Shown here: positions 33,529 through 43,011 of the stretch, in pieces
Numbering within the stretch: the stretch's first letter is position 1
Layout of the letters: every line of letters starts with the position of its first letter
Source: an uncultured Owenweeksia sp.
GTDB lineage: Bacteria > Bacteroidota > Bacteroidia > Flavobacteriales > Schleiferiaceae
Length of the DNA: 64,000 nucleotides
Assembly (NCBI GenBank): GCA_937146805.1
Contig: CAKZRR010000044.1
Span: forward strand, 45,269 to 109,268
Direction: 5' to 3'
Position numbers and translations under genes: made by a program
The notes under the pieces: model-generated
Told to the model about the DNA's origin: nothing
Database searches by the model: none
What the model saw: only the letters and a program-made list of their open reading frames with translations

Positions 33529-33584
33529 GAGTAATCCTTTTTAACATTAAAACTTTTTCAACACTTTTAGCCTACCATTTTGGC

Positions 33585-33592
33585 TATATTTG
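33585..33592 (+). promoter_or_regulatory. -7 element for the DUF4199 gene
   Basis: TATATTTG, a full TAnnTTTG match, lies 32 bases before the ATG at 33625. It is divergent to the ffs promoter, and the two share a 60-base region. Confidence 0.5.
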
Positions 33593-33624
33593 CGCTTCAA
33601 TAATAGCAAAAAACATAAGTACCT

Positions 33625-34176
33625 ATGAACGAAATTGTTAAGGCAAATGCTTCTAAATATGGTTTGATTTTGGCCGGAATAAGTGTAGGCTTTGCATTAC
33701 TTGCTTATCTTATTGATATTACCCTTATGGTAAATATGGGTTTGGGAATAAGTATGTGGGTTTTGGGCTTAGTTGTTCTTGTTGCAGCAGTTATAGCTTC
33801 AAAAAAAGGCATGGGAGGTTTTATCTCTTTTAAAGATGCTTTTTCAACCTTTATTATAGGATATATAATAAGTGCCTTAATTGGAACTACCTTTTTAATA
33901 GTATTATTTAATGTGGTAGATACTGGAGCAGCAGATCAATTACAGGAAATTACCATTGAGAAAACAATTGATATGATGGAACAATTTAACGTTCCTGAAG
34001 ATCAAATGCTAAAACAAATAGAAGAGCTAGAAGCAACAAGTCAATTTGATATTGTAAATCAGGTTAAGGGCTTTTTTATGGCCGTAGTAGGCTATGCCTT
34101 AATAGGCTTAATTGTAGCTGCGATTGTTAAAAAAGAGAAACCCTTGATTTATCAAGATAACGAAGACGCCAATTAG
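33625..34176 (+). CDS. DUF4199 membrane protein
   Basis: A 183-residue protein with four hydrophobic segments (about 11-30, 33-55, 70-96 and 150-170) and the layout of DUF4199: KYGLILAGISVGFALLAYLID at the start, GFISFKDAFSTFIIGYIISALIG in the middle and a charged stretch (TIDMMEQFNVPEDQMLKQIEELE) before the last helix. It is three bases upstream of a dolichyl-phosphate-mannose-synthase-like GT2 gene, an arrangement I recall from other Bacteroidota, suggesting a shared role in sugar transfer at the membrane. Function unknown. Confidence 0.88.
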   Translation: MNEIVKANASKYGLILAGISVGFALLAYLIDITLMVNMGLGISMWVLGLVVLVAAVIASKKGMGGFISFKDAFSTFIIGYIISALIGTTFLIVLFNVVDTGAADQLQEITIEKTIDMMEQFNVPEDQMLKQIEELEATSQFDIVNQVKGFFMAVVGYALIGLIVAAIVKKEKPLIYQDNEDAN

Positions 34177-34179
34177 TAA

Positions 34180-35136
34180 ATGGACGTATCATTAGTAATT
34201 CCTCTTTTTAATGAGGATGAATCCTTAAGCGAGCTATACGAATGGATTATCCGGGTTACCGAAGCTGAAAAGCTAAGTGCCGAAATAATTTTTGTGGATG
34301 ATGGTTCTACAGATAATAGCTGGGCTTTAATTGAAAAGTTAGCTGCAAAGGATGAACGCGTTAAAGGCATTCATTTTAGACGAAACCACGGAAAATCGGC
34401 TGGCTTAAATGTAGGTTTTGCCGCAGCTACAGGAGAAGTAGTAATTACCATGGATGCTGATATGCAGGACAGTCCGGATGAAATACCGGGTCTTCGTAAA
34501 ATGATTATTGAAGACGGATATGACATGGTAAGTGGTTGGAAGAAAAAACGTTACGATCCGCTTTCTAAAACCATCCCTACCAAATTATTTAATTGGGCTA
34601 CACGTAAAATGAGTAAAATAGACCTCAATGATTTTAATTGTGGTTTAAAGGTATACCGATTAGAAGTAGTAAAAAATATTGATGTGAACGGTGAAATGCA
34701 CCGTTACATACCCTTTTTAGCAAAAAATGCGGGTTTTGGTAAAATTGCCGAAAAAGTGGTGGAACACCGAGCTCGTAAGTACGGGGTTACTAAATTTGGT
34801 TTGGAACGTTTTGTAAATGGATTTTTAGATTTATTAACCCTTGCCTTTGTTTCCAAATTTGCTAAAAGACCCATGCACTTTTTTGGAGTTTTTGGAATGA
34901 TAACATTTGCCGTTGGATTTTTGGCAGCTGCGTATTTAGGTGGCTACAAATTGTATAGCATGCACTACCTAGGCGATAAAGCCAGATTGGTAACCGAAAA
35001 TGCTTGGTTCTACATTGCACTTACCTCTATGATTATTGGTACGCTACTATTTATGACCGGGTTTTTAGCCGAAATTATTGTCCGTAACAGTGGTCGTAAA
35101 ACGGAGTATACCGTAGACCATCGCCTAAACTTTTAG
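34180..35136 (+). CDS. Glycosyltransferase family 2, DPM1/GtrB type
   Basis: A 318-residue GT2 enzyme with the GT-A fold. The nucleotide-sugar loop SLVIPLFNEDESL is at 4-16, and VDDGSTDNSW is near 46-55. HGKSAGLNVGFAAATGEVVITMDADMQDSPDEIPGL (about 70-105) holds the DAD metal motif and the QDSP signature of GtrB/DPM1-type polyprenyl-phosphate glycosyltransferases. Two C-terminal membrane helices (about 235-255 and 280-300) anchor it. It probably makes a polyprenyl-phosphate sugar at the inner membrane. It follows the DUF4199 gene by three bases and is two bases before the next GT2 gene. Confidence 0.92.
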   Translation: MDVSLVIPLFNEDESLSELYEWIIRVTEAEKLSAEIIFVDDGSTDNSWALIEKLAAKDERVKGIHFRRNHGKSAGLNVGFAAATGEVVITMDADMQDSPDEIPGLRKMIIEDGYDMVSGWKKKRYDPLSKTIPTKLFNWATRKMSKIDLNDFNCGLKVYRLEVVKNIDVNGEMHRYIPFLAKNAGFGKIAEKVVEHRARKYGVTKFGLERFVNGFLDLLTLAFVSKFAKRPMHFFGVFGMITFAVGFLAAAYLGGYKLYSMHYLGDKARLVTENAWFYIALTSMIIGTLLFMTGFLAEIIVRNSGRKTEYTVDHRLNF

Positions 35137-35138
35137 TC

Positions 35139-36131
35139 ATGAAGTTTTCGTTAATCTCACCCACTTTTGGTAGACCAGAAGAGGTTACCGAATTTTTGGA
35201 AAGCCTGCTAGAACAAGATTACTCAGGCTTTGAAGTAATACTGGGAGACGGAACACCCAAGGATACATTAAGGCCTGATTTAAAACGATTTGAGGATAAT
35301 TCTACCTACCCGTTACATATTGTTTACGAAGAATATCTTTCGGTAAGTGATGGACGAAACCGCGCAGCGGAGAAGGCCAAAGGGGAGTATCTCATTTTTA
35401 TGGATTCGGATTGTTTAATCCCTCCAAATTATTTAAAATTAGTAGAAGCTCACCTCAGCAAACACTCGTTGGATGCTTTTGGCGGACCGGATAAAGCGCA
35501 TAAAAATTTCACACCCTTACAAAAGGCTATTTCCTTTAGCATGACGAGTCTTTTGACTACCGGAGGTATAAGAGGTAAGCAAAATCATGTAGGTACCTAT
35601 CACCCAAGGGGCTTTAACATGGGAATAAAAGCTTCTACTTTTAATGCGGTTGGTGGTTATTCTGATTTTAGATGTGGTGAAGATATTGAGCTGAGTATGC
35701 GCATTATAGAGCAAGGTTATTCAGTTGGTTTTATCCCCGAAGCCTTTGTTTATCATAAAAGGAGAACCTCGCTAAAACAGTTTTTTAAGCAGGTATATCG
35801 ATTTGGCGCTGCTCGTATTAATATTTATAAGCGTCATCCCAAAGAACTTAAAGTTACCCATTTTTTTCCCTTGCTTTTTAGTCTCTATGTAATTAGCAGC
35901 GTACTGGGAATAACCCTTTTACCAAGAAGCCTCACCTTACTTTATCAATTATCATTGGAGATATATGTAATAGCTTTATTTGTTTCAGCCACTTGGCAAA
36001 GCAAAAGTATGGGCGTTGGGCTTTTGGCTATTTTAACCTCCTTTACTATGCTTTATGGCTACGCTTGGGGTTTTGTTAGCAATGCTTGGGCCTATTATGT
36101 TTTAAAAATGCCAAAAGGTTTAAAGCTCTAA
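35139..36131 (+). CDS. Glycosyltransferase family 2
   Basis: A 330-residue GT2 enzyme: SLISPTFGRPEEVTEFLESLLEQD at the start, EVILGDGTPKD, SVSDGRNRAAEKAKGEYLIFMDSDCLIPPNYL with the DSD metal motif near 91-93, and KASTFNAVGGYSDFRCGEDIELSMRI with the ED(I)E acceptor motif. Two or three C-terminal membrane segments follow (about 240-310). It likely transfers a sugar to a lipid-linked or polysaccharide acceptor. It lies two bases after the GtrB-like gene, so donor synthesis and use could be coupled; that is inference. Confidence 0.9.
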   Translation: MKFSLISPTFGRPEEVTEFLESLLEQDYSGFEVILGDGTPKDTLRPDLKRFEDNSTYPLHIVYEEYLSVSDGRNRAAEKAKGEYLIFMDSDCLIPPNYLKLVEAHLSKHSLDAFGGPDKAHKNFTPLQKAISFSMTSLLTTGGIRGKQNHVGTYHPRGFNMGIKASTFNAVGGYSDFRCGEDIELSMRIIEQGYSVGFIPEAFVYHKRRTSLKQFFKQVYRFGAARINIYKRHPKELKVTHFFPLLFSLYVISSVLGITLLPRSLTLLYQLSLEIYVIALFVSATWQSKSMGVGLLAILTSFTMLYGYAWGFVSNAWAYYVLKMPKGLKL

Positions 36132-36157
36132 GTGCTCATTTAAATTTGAAATTTATT

Positions 36158-36190
36158 TTGAATGGCGCAAAATTTAAAAACGTAATTTCG
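36158..36190 (+). promoter_or_regulatory. Candidate promoter for the PD40/OmpA gene
   Basis: TTG at 36158-36160 and TAATTTCG at 36183-36190 are 22 bases apart, matching the Bacteroidota pattern with one mismatch. The start codon is 30 bases downstream. Confidence 0.35.
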
Positions 36191-36219
36191 GTTTTAATAT
36201 ATTCTAGTCACAGCTCTCT

Positions 36220-38112
36220 ATGCGCCATTTATTTCTCTATTTGTTTTGTTTTGGATTTCTGATATCTTTTTCTCAATCTAAAAAGGCGGAGAAACTATAT
36301 AATAATGCCCGTACAGAGTTTAAGACCAACAACATAGAAAAAACTATTGAGTTGTTAGGGAAGGCGATAGCTGATAGCCCAACCTATATGGATGCTATAC
36401 TTTTTAAGGCCGATTTACATAGCAGACGCAATGAAAAGGCAGAAGCACTAAGCTTATATGAAGAAGCCTTAAAATCAGGTGCTCCTTATTACGTGAATCT
36501 TTTTTATGGGGAAATTCTTTTTGAAACCCAAGATTATCCAAAAGCTAAAAAAGTATTGCAGCGCTACTTAAACAGCCCTGGTGTTACTGAGAAATACCTT
36601 AAAAAAGTAAGCTTTTTAATTAAGTGTTGTGATTTTGCAACACATGCCATGGCAAATCCTAAAGAGTTTAATACTGCCAATTTAGGGGCTCAAATTAATA
36701 CCGATCAATTAGAGTATTTTCCAAGTATTTCAGCCGATGGCTTGAGTTTGGTGTTTACCCAAAGGAGAATGGAAGGTCCTAAAACGGATGAAGATTTTTG
36801 GATTACCAAACGCGACTCACAGAATGGGAGTTGGAATCAAGCAAATCCTTTACCAGGAAATTTAAATACGCCATTAAACGAAGGAGCTCAATCATTGAGT
36901 GCCAACGGTAAAGTAATGTTTTTCACTTCTTGTGGTAGGCCAGGAGGGCATGGCTCTTGCGATATTTATGCTTCTTTTTACAACAATCAAAGAGGTTGGA
37001 GTAAACCCTATAATTTGGGGCCAGATGTTAACACGTCTAACTGGGAGAGCCAACCGTCCATATCGCCAGATGGTAAAACCCTTTATTTTACTAGAGGTAA
37101 ATCTGGGGAATCTAAAAACACAGATATTTATTTTACCACCCTAAATACGGCAGGTTTATGGAGTAGGGCACAAAAAATAAAGGGTTTAGTAAATACCAGC
37201 GGACAGGAGGGGGCGCCCTTTATACACTTTGATAATAGAAGTTTATACTTTACATCAAACGGGCATCCGGGTATGGGTAAGACTGATTTTTTTGTGAGTT
37301 ACCGCAAAAAGGATGATACTTGGGGAGCGCCTATTAATTTGGGTTATCCTATTAATACGAGTGCCAATGAGTTTAGCTTAGTAGTGGCACCCAATGGCAA
37401 AATGGGTTTTTATGCTTCAGAGAAAGAAGAAGGAGGAATGGGGGGGATGGACTTGTATAGTTTTGATTTACCTCCGGAATCTCAGGCAATTGAAATTGCT
37501 TATGTAAAAGGCACCGTTACCAATAAAAAAACCAAAGAATACCTTTCGGCATCATTAGAGTTTAGTGATTTAGCTAACAACGATAAAAAAATTAGAGATG
37601 TAAGTGATAAGAGTGGCAAGTATTTTACTGTGTTACCCGCCAATAGTGATTATGGTTTGAGTATTCAGAAAAAAGGCTATTTGTTTTATTCTAAGAACTT
37701 TAGTTTGGCTACGCAAATTGCCGAGCGAGCCTTTGAACTTAATGTGGAGTTACAGCCTATTGAGGTGGGTCAAAAAGTAAAATTGGAAAATGTGTTTTTT
37801 GATTCAAAGTCTTTTGAGTTAAGCGCTAAATCAGAATCTGAACTCAAGAGCCTAGCACATTTCTTAAAAAATAATACAACGGTGGTTTTGTTGGTAGAAG
37901 GACATACAGACGCTGTAGGTTCCAGTAAAAACAATCAGCTGCTTAGCGAAAACAGGGCCAAGGCAGTTCAACAAAGTTTGCTAGCACAGGGTATAGATGG
38001 TAAGCGAATTAAAATTAGAGGTTTTGGATCAGAACAACCCGTTGCTACCAATGAAACCGAAGAAGGCCGTCAATTAAACAGGCGTACCGAAATAAAAATC
38101 TTGGAGTACTAA
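36220..38112 (+). CDS. TPR-PD40-OmpA envelope protein
   Basis: A 630-residue protein. Signal peptide 1-18. Residues about 22-140 form TPR-type helices (EKTIELLGKAIADSPTYMDAILFKADLHSRR). Residues about 155-410 are PD40 beta-propeller repeats (FPSISADGLSLVFTQRR, QPSISPDGKTLYFTRG, GAPFIHFDNRSLYFTSNG, PNGKMGFYASEK). A carboxypeptidase-regulatory-like module (about 425-510) follows, then an OmpA C-terminal domain (525-630: VFFDSKSFELSAKSESELK, VEGHTDAVGSSKNN, RIKIRGFGSEQP, NRRTEIKIL). It resembles the PorE component of T9SS and related Bacteroidota proteins; that link is possible but not established here. Outer-membrane or periplasmic, peptidoglycan-bound. Confidence 0.9.
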   Translation: MRHLFLYLFCFGFLISFSQSKKAEKLYNNARTEFKTNNIEKTIELLGKAIADSPTYMDAILFKADLHSRRNEKAEALSLYEEALKSGAPYYVNLFYGEILFETQDYPKAKKVLQRYLNSPGVTEKYLKKVSFLIKCCDFATHAMANPKEFNTANLGAQINTDQLEYFPSISADGLSLVFTQRRMEGPKTDEDFWITKRDSQNGSWNQANPLPGNLNTPLNEGAQSLSANGKVMFFTSCGRPGGHGSCDIYASFYNNQRGWSKPYNLGPDVNTSNWESQPSISPDGKTLYFTRGKSGESKNTDIYFTTLNTAGLWSRAQKIKGLVNTSGQEGAPFIHFDNRSLYFTSNGHPGMGKTDFFVSYRKKDDTWGAPINLGYPINTSANEFSLVVAPNGKMGFYASEKEEGGMGGMDLYSFDLPPESQAIEIAYVKGTVTNKKTKEYLSASLEFSDLANNDKKIRDVSDKSGKYFTVLPANSDYGLSIQKKGYLFYSKNFSLATQIAERAFELNVELQPIEVGQKVKLENVFFDSKSFELSAKSESELKSLAHFLKNNTTVVLLVEGHTDAVGSSKNNQLLSENRAKAVQQSLLAQGIDGKRIKIRGFGSEQPVATNETEEGRQLNRRTEIKILEY

Positions 38113-38115
38113 TCT

Positions 38116-39375
38116 CTACAACTCGTATTGTACGCTAAGCATGCCTACGGCACCACCATTTAGGGTTGGAACCACCAAACTGTTAAAATTGAAGAGGGCT
38201 AATTGTAGTTTCCACAACTTGCCAATTTGCAAAGCATATTTTAAGTTTAGTGCATAATTAGAGTAAGAACCTAAGGCCAGCTCTGTTACCAATTCTTGAT
38301 TTTTACTAAGTTTAAAATAAGTAGCACCTATAAAGCTAGGTAAGTTGCCCGGTAAGTATTGATAATTAGCCGAAACACTGTAGGCCTTTAAGGTATTGCC
38401 TTTAAGTGGTTTTTTATAATGTACGCCTACTTTAAAAGGGGTAAGTCTTGTATAGGGCGTTGATCCATCTTTGTAAAAAGCGTTGCGGTAGCGGTTGCTA
38501 TTAGCATTTGAAACACTATCGCTTATATCTAAAATATTATCAAAGTAGAGACCGCTAAATCTAAAGGAACTATCTACATCTACCACTTTTCCTCCATCCC
38601 AGGCAATAAAACCAAAGTCGGATACTTTAATATTTAAGAAGGCCTTTTTGGGTAATTTAAAATCAACTTCTACGCCAATGCCGGCACCAATTCCCGCCAA
38701 CACACTGGTTTTAGCATCTCTAGCTCGAACGTGATATTCCAGATCTAAATCCAAATGCTCCCCACTGGTATGGGTAAATAAGCTGCCATCATTAATATGG
38801 AAATAATTGTGATTGTGCCCAGCATTAATGGAAACCGTAAAATGTATAGGAAAAACGGTGTCAATCACCCAATCAAAACAATAATCAAGACTGGTGTATT
38901 GCCAACTTTCATAAACACTGTTTCCAAGATCCATTTCTTGACCCAAAAATGGTTTGTTACCGTAAAACAATAGCGAGACTAGGTCGCTACTTAATTTACT
39001 TCCTATATAGCTATGGTTGGTAATTCCAAAACTTTGACCAGGGTGGTAAACATCCAAAATGGGGTAGCCTGGCTCTACATATTTAAAACCATACGATTTA
39101 AAAAAACCAAGTCGAAGACTGCTGTTCACATCCTTTAAAAGATCGTCTTTATCAGTATTGGTTAAAAAATCGGTAGTGCTAAATTCGGCAAGATTGGCAA
39201 ATGAAACCGAATTGGTTAAGGCACCATACATTCCATTTAGCTCAAGGTATGGCCTTTTTTTGGCGCGTAATTCACGAAGTATTTTTTCTGCTTCTTTTCT
39301 ATGATCTGATGAATCGGTCTGCGCACTCAGTTTAACCAAACTTAAACAAGCCAGTACTAAAAATAGTTTTCTCAT
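38116..39375 (-). CDS. Probable outer-membrane beta-barrel protein (DUF5723-like)
   Basis: A 419-residue secreted protein with signal peptide 1-18 and C-terminal aromatic ending (GMLSVQYEL). Many alternating hydrophobic strands, a YLELNGMYGALTNSVSF start, a SFGITNHSYIG segment and FLNIKVSDFGFIAWDGG suggest an outer-membrane beta-barrel of the DUF5723 type. Function unknown. Its start overlaps the 3-prime end of the 686-residue lipoprotein gene by four bases, so the pair is translationally coupled and probably forms one envelope unit. Confidence 0.75.
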   Translation of the reverse strand: MRKLFLVLACLSLVKLSAQTDSSDHRKEAEKILRELRAKKRPYLELNGMYGALTNSVSFANLAEFSTTDFLTNTDKDDLLKDVNSSLRLGFFKSYGFKYVEPGYPILDVYHPGQSFGITNHSYIGSKLSSDLVSLLFYGNKPFLGQEMDLGNSVYESWQYTSLDYCFDWVIDTVFPIHFTVSINAGHNHNYFHINDGSLFTHTSGEHLDLDLEYHVRARDAKTSVLAGIGAGIGVEVDFKLPKKAFLNIKVSDFGFIAWDGGKVVDVDSSFRFSGLYFDNILDISDSVSNANSNRYRNAFYKDGSTPYTRLTPFKVGVHYKKPLKGNTLKAYSVSANYQYLPGNLPSFIGATYFKLSKNQELVTELALGSYSNYALNLKYALQIGKLWKLQLALFNFNSLVVPTLNGGAVGMLSVQYEL

Positions 39376-41432
39376 TTATTTTGAATGGTTAAATCTCCGC
39401 TCAAGCGAATAGCCAAACAATCACTTTGTCGTATACGTACTTTTTGCGGAGGCGTAACACTGGAAACAGATACTTTAAATACCATTTGTTTACAGGCCCT
39501 TAAGGAACTTACTTTTGTTTTTTGTAGCGGAAAATTAAGCGTACTTTCTTTAATTTCAATTGAATTGCCATTAATATCTACGGCTGCACCTAGCGCTGTT
39601 TCAGCCGATTGCAGGCTGTCAATTGCAATACCCGTGGCATCCAATAATACTATTTCAATTTCACAATCTAGCGGAAAGGAGTTATCAGCGTGTAGCTTTA
39701 GCGTACCGCTTTGCAGCTGATTATTGGGATCAATTTTGTGGTATTCAAATTTGCTGCTATCCTGCATTTGCAGGTTGCTAGCACTTAAAATGAGCGGGAT
39801 GGATAAGCTGAGTGAGGCGCTAATACCATCTTCAAAAAATATAAATTGATTGTAATCGGGGCTTTGGGTAGAACCATTTACATAAGCACTTAATGAGCTC
39901 TCAAAAAACTCTGGTTTGTTCTCTAATAAGGCATCCAGGTTACTGTTACTTTCATTTAGTGGTAGGTTCAGAAACCCTGGAATAATGGTGTTGTTTGCAT
40001 TTAATTGAGCAGCTGGCACTAATTGGTTTTGCCCTAATCCTGCCCAAGCTAACGAAACATTACCTGACGAGCTTTGAGAGACCATTTCATGCAATTGTAA
40101 ATCAATGGGAGCTCCAATTTTATTTTCAATATCAATGCCCAACTCCACTTCGGCTAAGTCAAAAAGACCTTTATCTAAAAACCTAAAAATGTCAATTTCA
40201 TTTAGCTCCTGCGCATCCATTGTGTCCTTTCCTAAAAAGCCATAACCCTTGCTGGCGGTTAAGTTTTGGATACCTGTTTTTATGCGAACACTGTCATCTA
40301 ACGAGAGATGTACCATTTGTCCGCTAGAGTCAATTTTACCAATTAATATGGTATAAAAGGTATTATAAATATTTACATAATCGGGTCTTCCAGTTAAATC
40401 AACCGAGTAGCCGGTTAAATCGAAAGTAGTATGAGCATAGCCTGGTGCTGGTGAGCTTGCTGCAGGAATGGATTCTAAAAACTGCAACGGAACCGAAGCC
40501 TTCGTGGCATTAGGAATTAAATATTGAAGGCTAATTTCATCCGCAATGGTGCTGGTACCTTCAATAAAAATAGAGCCTTCTTTTACTTCAATTCCTGTTA
40601 GTTGAGCTTGGTTTACTTTAATCTCCGCATCTGCTGTATCCTGCGCTAAATTTTGATCTGGAAAAATAGCGGTAGCTGACTTGGGCTTGAGTTTGTTTAA
40701 AGATAACTGAATGTCAATGGTTTGCGAGGTGTCAATAAGTACCGTATCCGTTCCGCTTCCGGGAGTAGCAAAAACAGGAATAGCCGCTGTAAGGTTTCCT
40801 TCAATAGTTTTTCCGGCCAAAGAGAACGTTTCTTGATAACTGGCTCCAGAATGAAGGGTATCTAATAGTTTCTGCATTATTACAGCACCTGAGTTGGTGT
40901 TAGATAGGGTAATGTCTAGCCCCACAAGTGCAACGGGTAAATTGTTGGTAATATTCAAGCTAAGCTCTCCGCTATCCAATTCAATGGTTTGGAAAAGTGA
41001 AGTAGCATCAATTCCTATTTTTTTAGCACGGGTAACCGAAAAGGAAGGGATTACTGTTTTTTGTCCATTATTAAAAATGATGAACTGACCAGCCTGTGAG
41101 CCGCCTTTTGCTAAATAACCAAGCGAAAATTGCTCTTTAACACTTGGGCTTCCCAAATCAATGTTTTGAAGTAATAGAGTATTGTCAAATTCCTTATTGA
41201 GTGGACTAATAATTTCATTGGGCCTTAAATCGGAGATGCTCTGTTGGTACACTAAATGTACCAAACCGTTGCTGTCCACCTCAATGGTGCTCGATTCCAC
41301 TAAATCATTTATGGTTATTTTTCCTTCTACCAGTGGCGCTACCACATCTACATCCCAACGCGGAACTTTTGGTTCTGTATTACATCCCACCAAAAGAAGT
41401 GCAGGGCATAAAAAATAGAAAAGCCGTTTCAT
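39372..41432 (-). CDS. Large hypothetical lipoprotein
   Basis: A 686-residue lipoprotein (lipobox LVGC, Cys17) that I do not recognise. The body is a chain of beta-rich segments separated by short disordered linkers, with repeated patterns such as LPLNESNSNLDALLENKP and LDATGIAIDSLQSAETALGAAVDINGNSIEIKEST, as in multi-domain surface proteins with Ig-like repeats. No enzymatic motif or T9SS tail was seen. It is coupled to the beta-barrel gene downstream. A surface-exposed lipoprotein partner for that barrel is the simplest idea, but it is inference only. Confidence 0.7.
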   Translation of the reverse strand: MKRLFYFLCPALLLVGCNTEPKVPRWDVDVVAPLVEGKITINDLVESSTIEVDSNGLVHLVYQQSISDLRPNEIISPLNKEFDNTLLLQNIDLGSPSVKEQFSLGYLAKGGSQAGQFIIFNNGQKTVIPSFSVTRAKKIGIDATSLFQTIELDSGELSLNITNNLPVALVGLDITLSNTNSGAVIMQKLLDTLHSGASYQETFSLAGKTIEGNLTAAIPVFATPGSGTDTVLIDTSQTIDIQLSLNKLKPKSATAIFPDQNLAQDTADAEIKVNQAQLTGIEVKEGSIFIEGTSTIADEISLQYLIPNATKASVPLQFLESIPAASSPAPGYAHTTFDLTGYSVDLTGRPDYVNIYNTFYTILIGKIDSSGQMVHLSLDDSVRIKTGIQNLTASKGYGFLGKDTMDAQELNEIDIFRFLDKGLFDLAEVELGIDIENKIGAPIDLQLHEMVSQSSSGNVSLAWAGLGQNQLVPAAQLNANNTIIPGFLNLPLNESNSNLDALLENKPEFFESSLSAYVNGSTQSPDYNQFIFFEDGISASLSLSIPLILSASNLQMQDSSKFEYHKIDPNNQLQSGTLKLHADNSFPLDCEIEIVLLDATGIAIDSLQSAETALGAAVDINGNSIEIKESTLNFPLQKTKVSSLRACKQMVFKVSVSSVTPPQKVRIRQSDCLAIRLSGDLTIQNK

Positions 41433-41529
41433 TTTAAGAGTTTAGGGACGCTGCAAGGTATTAAACTTAGCACATTTATTAAGTGGGTCTATCAAATGGT
41501 TATTTTCGCGTTTTTAACAAAAACATATA

Positions 41530-41952
41530 ATGAGCAGCCAATTGTTAGATAAGTTTAATTCGCTAATTCCTAATACGTTACTCGAAACCCTTAACATGCG
41601 GTTTACTTTTGTTGATGCCGAAAAGGGAATTGTAAAAATTGAAATGCCTGTAAACTCAAAAGTACATCAGCCCATGGGTTTATTACATGGTGGTGCGTCT
41701 GCGGCTTTGGCCGAGACATTGGGAAGCGCCTCGAGCTTGTTGTACGTTGATCCCAATAAATACAATGTTTTAGGTATTGAAATTAGTTGCAATCACCTTC
41801 GTGCCAAGCGAGATGGAGTAGTGACGGGGACAGCCCGTATTTTACATAAAGGACGCACTACGCACCTTTGGGAGATACAGATAAGGGATGAGGAAGAGCG
41901 TTTAATTTCGCAGTGTAAACTCACCAATTTAATTGTTCCTGTAAAAGACTAA
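41530..41952 (+). CDS. Hotdog-fold acyl-CoA thioesterase (PaaI/MenI-like)
   Basis: A 140-residue hotdog thioesterase. The motif HQPMGLLHGGASAALAETLGSAS (about 49-71) is the LHGGxxAxLxE active-site signature, with the catalytic Glu65 region in the helix. LGIEISCNHLRAKRDGVVTGTARILHKGRTTHLWEIQI forms the beta-sheet. It lies two bases before the isochorismate synthase gene, so it is a good candidate for the DHNA-CoA thioesterase (MenI) of menaquinone synthesis. That is a context-based inference; PaaI-like proteins act on many acyl-CoAs. Confidence 0.88.
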   Translation: MSSQLLDKFNSLIPNTLLETLNMRFTFVDAEKGIVKIEMPVNSKVHQPMGLLHGGASAALAETLGSASSLLYVDPNKYNVLGIEISCNHLRAKRDGVVTGTARILHKGRTTHLWEIQIRDEEERLISQCKLTNLIVPVKD

Positions 41953-41953
41953 A

Positions 41954-42937
41954 ATGGTCGATTTGAAACATAAAGTACGAGCATTTTTGTATCTCAGTTT
42001 ACCAGGAGAAACAAGCTGGAATACATTTATAGAGGATGCAAATGGCGACTATAATTTTACATGGGCCAATTGGAACCAAAGTGAAAAGATAGAAGTTACT
42101 TTACGAAAGGGGGAAGAAGACTTGACTTGGCCTGCGCTTGATAATGAAGCACCTGATGAAGAATATTACGCTACAAAAAGTGAATATTTAACTCTTTTAA
42201 GTAACTGTGTATCTGCCATTGAAAAAGAAGGTTGGGGTAAAGTTGTTGTAAGCAGGCAGCAACTCATTGCCAAAAAAATAAATCCGCTTAACCTTACTAA
42301 AGAATTGACCAAGGCTTACCCTAAAGCCTGCGTATATTGTTGGATACACCCAAATACAGGTTGCTGGATTGGCGCTACTCCAGAGTTGCTTTTGGAGCAA
42401 AAAAACCAACAAATTAAAACGATGAGCTTGGCCGGAACATTAAGACCCAATGGCCCCGATACTTTTAAGCTGAAAGAGGAAGAAGAGCAGGATATGGTAA
42501 CCGAGTTTGTGTACAATAGACTAAAAGCTGAAAGAGGCGTGAGTGCTGTAAAGCGTGGGGATCTAAAGGCAATGCAAGCAGGGGACTTACAACATTTAAA
42601 AACTGAAATTACGGCAAAGGTAAATGATGATTTTAATGCCCAAAAATTAATCACCAAGTTGCACCCTACACCGGCAGTGGCCGGTTTTCCTCAAAAAGAA
42701 ACCCTCGCTTACCTGGAAAAGATAGAAGGTTATAATAGAGCATATTACACGGGTTATTTTGGCTTAGAGCATAAAGACATAAAACGATATTACGTTAACC
42801 TACGCTGTATTAATGTGTTTAACAATGCCTTTATCGCTTATGCGGGAGGAGGAATTACTGCTCAATCCGTTGCCGAAGATGAATGGTTGGAAACCGAGGC
42901 AAAGATGGAGGCCATTTTACGAATAGCTAGACGATAA
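41954..42937 (+). CDS. menF: Isochorismate synthase
   Basis: A 327-residue chorismate-utilising enzyme. It isomerises chorismate to isochorismate with Mg2+, the first committed step of menaquinone synthesis. Signatures are KVVVSRQ, CVYCWIHPNTGCWIGATPELLLEQ, IKTMSLAGTLRPNG, FVYNRLK, LKTEITAKVNDDF, HPTPAVAGFPQKETLAYL and YTGYFGL; a YAGGGITAQSVAEDEWLETEAKMEAIL block holds the final Mg-binding Glu. The length is shorter than E. coli MenF (about 430), with the N-terminal part reduced. A siderophore EntC-like role is unlikely with menD next. ATG start, directly after the thioesterase stop. Confidence 0.92.
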   Translation: MVDLKHKVRAFLYLSLPGETSWNTFIEDANGDYNFTWANWNQSEKIEVTLRKGEEDLTWPALDNEAPDEEYYATKSEYLTLLSNCVSAIEKEGWGKVVVSRQQLIAKKINPLNLTKELTKAYPKACVYCWIHPNTGCWIGATPELLLEQKNQQIKTMSLAGTLRPNGPDTFKLKEEEEQDMVTEFVYNRLKAERGVSAVKRGDLKAMQAGDLQHLKTEITAKVNDDFNAQKLITKLHPTPAVAGFPQKETLAYLEKIEGYNRAYYTGYFGLEHKDIKRYYVNLRCINVFNNAFIAYAGGGITAQSVAEDEWLETEAKMEAILRIARR

Positions 42938-43011
42938 AATTCTTAAAAAAAGAAGCCCTTTTGTGTAGGCTGCCGTACATTTGAAGCCATATAGCTTTCA
43001 AAAAAAATACC

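Larger units (their letters stand above)
33320..33624. other. Intergenic region carrying ffs and divergent promoters
   Basis: Apart from the SRP RNA gene (33419-33512) and two -7-like elements listed separately, this region holds no gene. The 100 bases upstream of ffs toward the kinase gene show nothing recognisable. Confidence 0.6.
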
